This document shows, one piece after another, positions 24,901 to 36,181 of a stretch of DNA of 64,000 nt. This stretch comes from Mytilus edulis. Taxonomy: Eukaryota > Mollusca > Bivalvia > Mytilida > Mytilidae. Under the pieces are notes generated by a model that saw only the letters and a list, made by a program, of their open reading frames with translations, was not told the DNA's origin and made no database searches. A program made the position numbers and the translations under genes. How positions within the stretch are numbered: position 1 is the stretch's first letter; each line of letters begins with the position of its first letter. Where the stretch lies: the NCBI RefSeq assembly GCF_963676685.1, contig NC_092351.1, forward strand, positions 39,112,733 to 39,176,732, in the 5' to 3' direction.

Positions 24901-26932
24901 TGCGCTGAAACTAGTTTTGTCAGTGTTACCACATCTCCTTTTTATACAATTTAGATTAAGCCATAACATTTTCAATCTTTGATCTGTTATAATTTATATG
25001 GTTCGCTACTGACCCCCTACGGATTCATAGAGGGTTAGTAAAACTCATAGGGAGTGAGGCCGGAGGCCGAATCCCCTATGGATTTTATTCACCCTCTATG
25101 GTCCGTAGGGGGTCAGTAGTTAACCGTATAACGAATCTATCGCACGCTGAACTTTTTCTGCTGCGTTATGTTGAAAAACAAACAATGAAACACAACAACA
25201 TGTATAGATGACGTCACCATTATTGCGTCCTGAACCCCCTAGGAAATTAACTAACCCCCTACGGTCTCATAGGGGGTCACCAAGTGACGGTGTTAAACCA
25301 ATCACAACGTTATATTTTCCCGCGGTGCGATAATGTCTCTTATTCTTTAAGCCTAGGTATTAAGACAAGATATATGCCATGATAATAATAGTTTACAAGT
25401 GACTTTTGTAACCGATATACTAAAAACATTTACTAGTTGTTTTCCCTTAAAAAAAAAAAAGCATACATACCAAGTTTGATTGTTATATTTGAGATGTAAT
25501 GGCACAGATAAGGAATCTCTCCTATATAAAATATGTTTTCTGTCGAACTAGCTATGTTTTGAAAATCAGTTCTTTCAGTTGGGTCATACATTTTTGATCC
25601 AACTCCTAAAACGTAAATATCTTGAACTGACGATGATAAGAAAAATGCGGCGAATTGTGTTTGTGTTGGAGATTGCGACAATCCATACGTGATAAGTATC
25701 ATCGATGACTGAGCGTCTGTCCTCATTCCTTGCGATGAAACATAAATATTATCTCTAATGTGGTCTAATGCCTTGTTCGTTTCACGACTACCAGTTAGAC
25801 TGATGTTTTTAATTGACATAATAGCATCCAGTAAACTTGATTTGTCGCTTGTATCGTTTAAATAAAACTCTGTCTTTGGAAGTGTGTTGAATGTGACTAG
25901 AGCCACCATACTATCATTTGGTCCTATTGTCAATCTACTTGTTATGTTGTAAATGAAGTCGATAACTTGATCAAATTCGTCTTGCGAAATATCTGCAGTG
26001 GTGTCAATCAAAAATGAAATGTCTGTGGAAAAAAAAATTACATTTCATTTTTTAATACGAGGCGTACAATAAACGATGCTAACTCTAAAATAGAAAAACA
26101 AAAAAAAGGAAATCATTTTTGGTATTGCACATTTTTATAAATCACCGTTTTTTTCCAGCTGATTTCATAATCTGGCATTAGCATCACGACGGGTGGCACA
26201 TGTGTAGCAAGACATGGCGTTGTCAGTTTACAAGTTTGAAAGTCCATTATATAAAAAGATTTTATGATTGATCGTTGCCGGCAAAACGACTAGTTGCCTA
26301 TATTTCATGTATAGTCAGGATGAAATAAAGATAGAAGACGTATACAAGGTTTACAGATAAATGTGATGTCTTGTTGTTAGTGTTACGTTATATTATTTTA
26401 ATGTTTAAAACATATTTTCCATATGTGGCATTTGGGAGCATACGAACCTTTTTTAATTAGTTGATTCAATTACAAAAATGAATATTCTCGGCGATTGCAA
26501 TAAAATAAACTAATTTTAGCAATTACTTGAATTTTAGCAATTACCAAAACTGTTGGTCTTAATTAAAAAGTCATTACCAAACAAGAAAAGTCGACAATGT
26601 TTAACTATTTCAATTTAATCAGTAAGCTATGTTTTCCGACAACAATTTTGTTCTAACTATTTTCCGCTATTTGACAATATGCAATTTAATATTTCGGTTA
26701 CTTGTATATTGACCTTTATACCGCTAAAGGGAAATGAGAAGTGGTATTTGTGGTCATTTATTAAAAAAAAAGGTACATACACCAACGTCCTTATTCGCGA
26801 AGAAATAACCGCTACAAAAATGCATATATATTGGTAAACATGATGAAACTTACCATTTTTTGCAGACCGCGTACTGGTCAACAATATGAGTATACAGACC
26901 GTGGTACACAAGATGATGGTTAGCTGTCCCAT
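21922..26932 (-). CDS. VWA-3: VWA-domain type I membrane receptor with repeat-expanded stalk, complete
   Basis: Five exons, 1194 nt, 397 residues: signal peptide 26854-26932 (MGQLTIILCTTVCILILL...), VWA 25471-26022, stalk 23799-24068, transmembrane 23073-23172, tail 21922-22114 (TGA stop at 21922-21924). The phases are the same as in the other members. The VWA fold motifs are present, but the MIDAS is broken: DTTAD replaces DxSxS, Arg sits at the Thr position (GSRETN), and Tyr replaces the Asp (ITYGLS). Metal-dependent binding is therefore unlikely. The 90-residue stalk begins DPSSTQSEVGGCPEMTTTS, then a Thr run, then about nine imperfect TYSTEL/TYSTES hexads, which look suited to dense O-glycosylation. 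The TM is Ile/Val/Leu rich and ends SKYR; the 64-residue tail is strongly basic at its start and holds several Tyr. The VWA and signal exons have the same lengths as those of VWA-4, its closest paralog. The stalk donor (A|gtaaaa) is the weakest of the splice calls. Confidence 0.87.
22247..22471. mobile_element. MITE with GGGTCTCATTGGGG termini, copy 1
   Basis: Inverted ends GGGTCTCATTGGGG and CCCCAATGAGACCC, flanked by TATAAA on both sides (22241-22246 and 22472-22477), a likely 6-bp target duplication. It sits in the last intron of VWA-3. The second copy is at 48802-49033. Confidence 0.75.
23820..23985 (-). repeat. 18-bp tandem coding repeat in the VWA-3 stalk
   Basis: About nine imperfect 18-base units (gattctgttgaatacgtt on +) encode the hexad TYSTE(L/S/P) on the minus strand. 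The length is a multiple of three, so unit gain or loss changes only stalk length. The opposite strand is also open, giving SVEYVD repeats that I do not regard as a gene. Confidence 0.9.
25006..25119. repeat. Foldback element with CTACTGACCCCCTACGGA arms
   Basis: Left arm ctactgaccccctacgga, right arm tccgtagggggtcagtag; the inside is also partly palindromic ('gaggccggaggcc'). A related partial copy with 'aaccccctacgg' and 'catagggggtca' lies at 25230-25285. In the VWA-3 intron between stalk and VWA exons. Confidence 0.8.
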
Positions 26933-29900
26933 GAATAACCATTTTCTTTTGAATCCTTATTGCCGTATTTTCTTCTATGTGCTTTATTTAAAGTTTATGG
27001 CAACACATTTTCTCCATATTATTTCTTGAATAATGACATTGAACGTACATAGTTCGTCTTTTGTCTGTAATCAAGTCTGAACATTTGTTGATTCATGTAA
27101 CAGTTGAAATCTTTCTAGTACACAATTTCTTTGAATTAAATACAATCATGAATAACCTTTCAAAATTAATGTTCCCTTCTCTATTTTTTCCTTTAGTTAG
27201 TCATATTTCAATTAACTGTTTTCAACACATCAAGTTTCAAGGCTGAATATGAGACAAATGTAATTATGCAACGTTCATTGTAAGAATGTTAAAATGAAGT
27301 GACACTCGACGGTATGACTATGAAACAATAACCTTTTAATAAAATCTCAATTTTCTTTTTGTGTTTTAAATTGTGATCAGTCTTTGATAATTCAATCATT
27401 TTATTGCTGAATGAACCGTGGTGCACAGTAAACAATACTGACACGATAAGACACGGTAGCCATGAAAATCACACAGTAGCAAACACTTCCATCTATTGTT
27501 TACTGAAAGGGTATATAGTGATTTTGTTATCAAATTATGTACCTATTTACGCCTTGATTTAATCATTTGAACATTTTTTTCACTTTTATTTTTAAAACTC
27601 TTAAATCACTGACTATATTAAAGAGTTGTTAATTAGCAATAAATGACAAAAGGACTGTTTACTTCTTTTGTCTAAACCTATCCACACCAATAGAGAACAG
27701 AAGAGGCTACAAGCAGCGTATAATTGAAACGTAATCTACATGTGGTATTTTGAAAATATGAAATCTACATGTGGTAATTTGACATATATCATATTTCTCT
27801 ATATTTTGTTAATATAAAGGTTCATGTCATCTTTTGTTATCAACATTATTATTTCTATTATGTCGTGATTATAATTGTATATTACAGATAGAAACAGACG
27901 TGGGTCATTTCTAAAAAGAGCCATAAATTTTCCTTATTTATAAATATGCACTGACATGCAATATATTCCACATGAATAAGAATCATATCTTCTATATAGC
28001 GAAAAAGGAAGCAAACTCATCATAGATACAAGGATTAAATTTTGTATTTACGCCAGACGCGCATTTCGTCTTCAAAAGACTCATCAGTGACGCTCGAATA
28101 CGCTTCGACATTTCTTTTTTAATTGATTTTGGATCAAGGTTTTGTGTATAATTAGGACTTTCCGTTTAGAATTTTTCTCAGATTTCGATATTTTTGTGAG
28201 TTTAGTTTTTACACTAAAAAAATGATAAGTTTTTACAGGTTATTTTCTTCGTCTACATCACATGATGTTCATAAGGTATTTTTTATGTATGAAACATCAG
28301 CACCACATTAATGATATCTTTCCATTATAATTTAGTATCAAAAATAAAAATGAAAAGTCTAACGAATTTAAAATAGTGCTATCAACTATTTTTCAAAATA
28401 GTCTAACACTATTTTCAAATAATTTCCGATTGCGTACGGGAGCCTTCAATCATAAGGGAATAGATGACAATTATTTTGTTCATTTTTTATCTTTTGAATT
28501 ATCATTTAGCGTCATGTTTCCCTATAGTTTGGTGATATTATCTCATTGAATAATTCAAAGTTCGGTGACTATGTTGATTATATCTTTTCCATCGAATTTG
28601 AGTGACTTACATCTGGAAATTGACAATGGCAAATTGATGGAAATCTAAACGACAAAAGTGATGATTTTAACTTTCCAATTGGGAACTTTCCATTTATATT
28701 AAGGAACATTCCAACAGGTCTGTATATGGAATATATTTTTCATGATATTTTAAGATTGCAATCGTAATGTCATTACCTTGATAGAGATTTTTTGCTTACA
28801 ATAAAGATATCCAACTATGCGTTTTAGGCGTCGAAATTGAAGTCATCCTTTCTTAAAATAATCTGCCGCCTTCATGACTTGGTTGAACGTAAAGGAATAT
28901 ATGTTTCACAGATTTCAACGAATATGTCCAAAAAGGCGTAATTACAATCCCGTCTTCCTTTCTTTGAATTTTAAACGTTTTGTATTGTAGACTATTTGTT
29001 GCTTTTTGTGGATTTTTCGTTTTTTGCCATATCATTGTCGGTTTATTGTTGACTTGTAAGTTTGACTATCACTTTTGTATCTTCTGTCTCTCTTTTTCTT
29101 CTCTCATGTGTTGAAAAGATTTCTTTGGAAAAGTAAATACCAAAAAGTCTCTCAGAATACTACACCATACAAGATAATTTTGCATATACTTCTCTATCTA
29201 GTTGGTTGTAATTATGTCACTCTGACGGAGGTCGGTGACATATTGTTATTGTTTCATTCTTTTTTTTTAATTTATAATGATTATTATTCCACACTTTTTT
29301 GTCCAGACTATTTCTCGGATTTCACACTTTTTTGTCCAGACTATTTCTCGGATTCGTATGGACCAATGGTGATGGAACTTTACCATAATGTTAACCCCCA
29401 TTTGTAGATGTGCAATCGGGAGTTGGCACTGACAAGATGGCTACCGTTGTCATAGAAACAGAAAGAATGTGATAAATCGGAAAGTCTTCCAAACTGAATG
29501 AAACGTAGTGGAAATGTTACTTGGCATGCAGAGACATTCATCTTTGGAATTTTCAAAATGGCCGCCGTTACCATAGAAACGGTACCAATATTAAAATTTT
29601 CAAAATGCTGAAAATTGGCAGAATGATGTATAGTGATGTATATATGTTAATGCAATGTTTAAACAAATCGAAATGGCTGCCACTTAGTGGCAATTGGTGG
29701 ACCAGGGTGACATCCGCTATTGCTCGCAATGGCAATTCTAGTTTAAATTGTTATTGTATCAAAATAAATAAAATAAGACACTAATAACTGCACGTATTGC
29801 CTGTCTTTTAGGCAAAAAATAAATAAAGCTGAGAAACATACAGGATACGGTTCAACTTTTGGATGTTGTTGCAATAATTATTGCATAGTTTTGTCACTGT

Positions 29901-30527
29901 GACTGTGACATACATGATAATGTATAAATTAGACTGATAGTTTTCTCGTTTGAATGTTCTGCATCATCGTCTCGAAGCCTTTAGGGTTGACTATAGATTA
30001 TAGGTTTTTTTACATTGTTGAAGGTTGTACGCTGACCTATAACTGCTTATATCAACGTCATGTAAAGTATGCTACATATTTGTCTCATTGACAATTATAC
30101 CACATCTCATTATTTGTGTATAGCAAATTTTAGAGAAGATTATGTGTAAAAGTTGTAGAATATACAACTATTAATTGACTGATAATGAACAATAGGGGCT
30201 CGTGACGAAACACATCTGTCAAGAAGAAATGTCAAATAAAAAAATATATAATTTTTTGTGATTGAAATGTTCCTAAATATCTTAATGAATTAACAAGATT
30301 TTGAAACATTACTTTATTTTAGGCTCTTGACGAAGTTATTTGTAATAAAGAAGGAGACAACGGGTCGGGCAAGGAAATGCACGTTAACAAAACAGATTAT
30401 ATTTTATTATAACAATATTTAAAATTGCTAACAGATTATGTACACTTTAACTTTAATCCCCATTCTTAGCGATACTGACTGATATCAAGATTGGTGGTCC
30501 CCTTTGTGTAGATAAATCTGTTTCCTC
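26933..30527. other. Intergenic region between VWA-3 and VWA-4
   Basis: Mostly AT-rich spacer. Includes an R4-type repeat at 28035-28110 ('gccagacgcgcatttcgtc'; also near 18120-18200, 35200-35285, 42365-42420, 43530-43615), a partial R2, a broken retroelement fragment at 28560-28960 (LEIDNGKL..., then antisense-free LKSSFLK...), a 31-bp tandem duplication at about 29288-29353 and an R1 copy at 29930-30110. No host gene seen. Confidence 0.6.
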
Positions 30528-33500
30528 CTAAACTTTTGGCATTGTCTCTTTTTCGGCATTTTCTATCGTACTATCATGATTCATCTTTTCTTCTCTGTCC
30601 TTTCTTTTCAATTTTGTAAAAAATGATAAAATAAAATTAATAATAGAATATTACTCCTTGAAATACAAGCGCATATCATTTTATTCTAGAAACATTTATT
30701 GTGTAAATCAAGTGGTGTAACTGTTAACATGTGTATGATTCTCCTGACCTAATCACCCACAAACTTCTATTCTATACCTATATGGACTATTCGAACTCCC
30801 GCAGCACAATCATGCGCTCTTTTTGTATGTAAAACATTATGGCTACTATGTTTACTCAAATCAAAATTGTAATTGTTATTTAGATGAGTCTATAGTTTAT
30901 TTTTTATCTTGCGTTTTGTTGAAATCAAAATAAATGCAGATAAACTTAAAATATTATTTTTTGTTTGTTAAATATTTGGGATCTCACATTGTAAATTAAG
31001 GAGATGAATAACACACATACCTTTTCCTACTAAACACAAGGTATAAAACCAATACTATCAGGACCAAATTCAATAAACACGATGACAGGATACCAATTAT
31101 AACACCAGTATGTAAGCCTGGAATATAAAACTGAAATATAGGAACATGCTGCATGTGCGTGTCCCAAGTCAGGGGCATTAATAAAGTGGTTGTCGTTGTT
31201 CCATGTCCGTCATTTGTGGGTTTTTTTTACAATAAATATGATCGTTGGTTCATATTTTCATATCGGGGACTTTTATAGCCGACTATATGGTATGGAGTTT
31301 TCTCATTGTTTCAGGACATGTTACATCCACTTTATTTCAACTTCGATGGATATTTGTCTCATTGTCAGTCATACCACATCTACGTAATTATATACATAAA
31401 TAAATCTTAACAGTTAAAAATAAGAAATGAATAATTTTAGTCATGATTGAATTAGTGTCTCCATTGCACAGATATTCTAATGAAATTATACTTGTGTGTG
31501 TATGATTTTGCAAGGTATTTTGTATTACAAACGTTAAATTCAAAATGTTTATAAATTCGACTTTGGCCTAATGAATTTAAGATATTGTCTTTTACCGTTT
31601 CTCAATGACGAAGTTATCATTGCTGCAGCATTTGATATATACCATCAGAAAAATGTAAACCGTTTCTTTATGTAAATGATTCAGATCAAGATTATTTGTG
31701 CTACTGATCTACTTCCTGGCTATTTCAAATAAGTGGTGTCGAAAAAAAAATACCTTTGTTTATTTCGAAAACTGTTTTCTCTGTAGAAGTTAGTTCCGTT
31801 GTCGTTGGAAAACACGACACACAACCATTCAAGTGTAAAGCTGTTGTTCCATTATCTTGAATGAAAGTTAACAAATATCTGAAAACGTCAGGATTAATGT
31901 TTATTTACCCAGTATAAAATTAAGAACTACTTTCGTTGTTACTATTTTATATAATCATTATTAATAACTTTTATTTAATTTTCAGTTATATTTTAGTACT
32001 GGAATGGAAATCGCGCATATTCCAAGAAATTTACAGAAACAATGCAATTAAAAATTATGATACGTGCATTTCGATTTTTCCTTGTATTACTTTCAATTAT
32101 TTTAAGTCATTAATTACATAAGAATTAAAATAATATTGATACCAGTGTCCAATTTTAGACTTGTTCTTTCGTTTAAAGAGAAAGATTCTGTTGAATATGT
32201 TAATACTGTTGAAGTTGAATCTGTTATTTCTACTGAATTTGGCAATTCTGTTGAAGTTGAGTATGTTAATTCTGTTGAGTATGGTATTGTTTTCCTTTCT
32301 GTAGTTGTTAATGCTGTTGATATTGCTGTCAAAGTGTTTGTAATTGTTGAACAACCATCAACTTCAGACTGTGTGGCATTCAAATCTGAAAACAAAAGAT
32401 ATTATAAATGTCTAGCCATAAGTTGTGTGGCTAAATATTCTCATTTAATTCTGTGTCAATCTAATTATATAATCAATTTACTGTGACGGTATAATATACT
32501 CATAAGCTTTAAAGTCAACTAATAATATGTTCATAAAAATATTACTCTATATTTTAAATTAAAAAAAAGGTCAGGCATTTTTATCTTTTCATCAGTTTTT
32601 CACTCATCAGAATAATTATAGAATAACTAATCGAAAAATTCAAGTAGAGAAAAATATTCAACCAGTGACCGAACAACACATTAATTCACGAATGCGCGTA
32701 GCGAATGAGTTAATTATCAGTGTTTTTCGGTCACGAGTTGAATATTTTTCGATATTTGAATAAGTTTAATTAGTTATTCTTTTTATTACATTGGCAAATG
32801 GCTTTTTTTAAAGAAATTAAAGTTAAACATGTAAGGAACTATATCTTTTTTCTACGCATTCACAATTTGTTTTGATTCGCCGTTGTCGGCGTCTTGACAA
32901 CGCCCATTGTTGTATGAAGTCAGAGAGTGAAATAACCACGTTTATTTCACATGTGAAATAATTGGTTTATATTTCACTGGGAAATCAATGTAATTCATTG
33001 CAACCAATGTAATAATTTGTTTTATCGCGTATCGAAAATAAAAATAATAAAACTTACATGATGCAAAATTTCTATATGCTTAATATTGGTACAGTATCAC
33101 ACAACTTTTAAAGGTCAACTTACATCTATAAATGAAAATAATCTATAATACGGTTCGTTTAATAGCTGTTGATTTTTTCTCCTTAATGCATAAAACGTCC
33201 GCTTTGGACACATATTTTTCATTTCAATTTATGGCTAGAAAAATAAACTCTGAAAAAAAACTATTTGTTTTATCATTGAAGAAAACTCGGAAAATCCCGT
33301 TTTATTTTTTCCGTATTCCATCTTAAATATTTTCGTGTATAACCATTTAATTATATAATGAGACAGAAAATTCAGAATGATGCGATCTACCTTTCGTCTA
33401 ATTGGGCAAAACTGTAAGACGACTTCTTTTAAGAGTTTTCTCTCAATGACGATTTTTACCAATTTTTTGGGGGTGTAACTATCTTGAAGTGTATGATAGG

Positions 33501-36181
33501 TACAAATATTTTTTATATGCCAAAGTGATAAGCAAAACAAGATTTACATATAGTCTTGATCGTATTGTAATTTATTGCCTTTAAATACCGATTTATACTT
33601 ATTTTATCGTTTCTAAATGGTAAAAAAAGTGTTCATGTACGGTGACCTATAGTTGTTAATTTCTGTGTCATTTGGTCTCTTTACACGATTGACAAATTGT
33701 GCAAATAATCGAAATCTTGGGAACTCATTTAATGAGAATACGTTATTGTTGTTAAATAACTTTTAATAAATTTATAAGTAAAATGACAGAAATCGAAAGC
33801 AGCTATTTATACGAGTGATTGTTCTAAAATGATTTTTTTTTCTCACTATATAGTAGCTATAGAAAAAGTCTTAACTTCGAAAATGATAAGTTAAGAGAAG
33901 ATCTTCAAATAAGCTTGTAATACAGATCTTCTTTCAAAAGATAAATTTCTATAATCCCACATTTTGATTGTTTCATAATTTTCATTATCGCTAAGCAAGG
34001 TTTGAACAATACAAGAATGATGTAGATGCACTGAATCCTTTAACTGATCCCAAAGTATTATAGAGTATAACTGCCTTTTTTACTAGTTGATTTCGAAATA
34101 AAGCATACATACCCAGTTTAATAGTTATATTTAAAATATAATTGCACAGATTTGAAACTTCTTCTATATAAAATATGTTTTCTGGTGAACTAGCTATGTT
34201 TGGAAAATCAGTCCTTTCACTTGCGTCATACATCAGTGACCCAACACCTATAACGTTAATAGCTTGAACTGACGATGGTAAGAAAAATGCAGAGAATTGT
34301 GTTTGTGTTGGAGATTGTGACAATCCATACGTGATGAGTAGCATCGAAGACTGAGCGTCCGTCCTCATTCCTTGCGATGAAACATAAATATTATCTCTAA
34401 TGTGGTCTAATGCCTTGTTCGTTTCACGACTACCAGTTAGACTGATGTTTTTAATGGACATAATAGCATCCAGTAAACTTGATTTGTCGCTTTTATCGCT
34501 TAAATCAAACTCTGTCTTTGGAAGTGTGTTGAATGTGACTAGAGCCACCATATTATCATGTGGTCCTATTGTCAATCTACTTGTTATGTTGTAAATGAAG
34601 TCTATGACTTTATTAAATTCGTCTTTTGAAACATCAGCAGTTGTATCAACCAAAAATGTAATATCTGTGGAAAAAAGTTAACTGCATAAATAAAGATGTA
34701 ACGGTACAACAAAATGATAATATACCTATAAGTCAATAATATTTCAATTTTTTCCGACACTATTTCAAAAGATTACTGTAATGAAATATCCTTAATTTCG
34801 AAAGTTCGAGTGTCCGTAAGACATGTAAGACATGTCTGTCACATTTTTCTCAGCAACTGCAAAAACTGAGCTTCCTGATATATATTTGTAAGCTATATAA
34901 TGTAACACATTTTCAGCTCTATCACTTCTATTTTTCTTATTTGTCTCATGCATGTATGATATGGATGTGTCATATATGATATTTCTGTTGATACACACAT
35001 AAGAGATTTAATGATGGGTATTGTGTCTGGCCATGCACATATAATCTGTAACGGTTGATTTTGCTCGCCCTACTTTTGACTTTCAAGGAGGGGGTGGTAA
35101 TTGCAGTGATCTATCTTCCTTGCAGTTAAGTATTTTTCTTGATTTTACTTTTTTCAAATAACTTTTTCAAAATCGTATTTGATGTGCGAACCCAACTGTT
35201 TTGTTCCGAGTGTCACTGACGAGTCTTGTGCAGGTGAAAAGCGCCTGGTATATAAGAGTAAAAGCCTGGTATGTTTGATGAGTTTTATTTTAAAGAAATC
35301 TCAATAAAAGCAAACATCGGATGCATTTCCATCCTTTGTTTACTCATGCTTCAACTTATATACCATATAGGCAAATGAGAAATGATACTTTTCATAAATA
35401 AAAAAAAAAAGATTACTTGGGAAATCATTTTAAGTTCCTGAATGTATGAAATGTGTTTGCCAAATGTTTAGTGGCAAACCCTTTATTCATGTTCAAGGCG
35501 AGAACAAATCAATAAATTAAACAATACAGTAATGCAAATTATAGATCGAACTGGACAAAGAACGGGTGTTCCGTTTTGCTACTGAAAATGAGGGTGTGTT
35601 GGATGAGGGAACAATATTTTGCCTTCCAACACCCAAACGTGATCGATTGTACAAGGCGTTTTCTGAATGTGAATTCTGCTATGTATTTCTTTACATGAGA
35701 CAATTTATTCAATGTCCCCATATTCCGATCGGACGTAAGTGTGTGTGTTTGACAACCATATCAACAAACCGGACGGCTCACATTAGTAAAGGTTGTACTC
35801 CAAGAAAGGATGAAATTTTAGAAATGACAATATTTCTATAATCACGTCAAAACAAAAAAGATACCAGAGTGACATTCAAATTCATAGATCGAAAATAAAA
35901 TGACATCGCCATGGCTAAAAGTAAAATACAGACAAAACATAGTACACAAGATACAACATGGAAAACTACAGACTAAGCAACACGACCACCACCAAAATCT
36001 AGGGGTTATCTCAGGTGCTCCGGAAGGGTAAACAGATCCTATTCCACATGTGGCTTTATGTAAAATTCACACATAGTTGACACACATGTAAACTAAACTC
36101 ACCATTTTTTGTAGACAGCGTTCTGTTTATAATCAAAGTTATGCAAAGCGTTGTACACAAAATGGTGACAAGTTTTTCCAT
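30528..36181 (-). CDS. VWA-4: VWA-domain type I membrane receptor, mosaic of VWA-3-like and VWA-5-like exons
   Basis: Six exons, 1149 nt, 382 residues: signal peptide 36103-36181 (MEKLVTILCTTLCITLII...), VWA 34113-34664, stalk-1 32143-32385, stalk-2 31754-31855, transmembrane 31021-31117, tail 30528-30603 (TAG). The signal peptide, the VWA (552 nt, DTTAD, GSRETN, ITYGLS) and stalk-1 (DLNATQSEVDGCS...) closely match VWA-3. Stalk-2 (DNGTTALHLNGC...), the TM (GILSSCLLNLVLIVLVLYL) and the tail region match VWA-5. The combined stalk of about 115 residues is the longest in the cluster. The MIDAS is lost in the same way as in VWA-3. The tail is only 24 residues. Sequence beyond its stop still resembles the longer VWA-5 tail but in another frame, so this tail was shortened by a frameshifting change. 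The tail acceptor has an A-rich stretch just before AG and is the least certain splice site. Two AATAAA-type signals are plausible downstream, one at 30403-30408. Confidence 0.83.
32648..32750. repeat. Imperfect palindrome of about 100 bp
   Basis: Outer arms gaaaaatattcaac/gttgaatatttttc and inner 'gtgaccgaa'/'ttcggtcac', with a further palindromic centre around 'gcgcgtagcg'. Lies in the intron between the VWA-4 VWA and stalk-1 exons. MITE-like. Confidence 0.7.

Noticed and set aside
35566-35841. 91-residue plus-strand frame
   Set aside because: Lies in the VWA-4 first intron on the opposite strand, shows no recognisable domain, and carries no splice or polyadenylation support.
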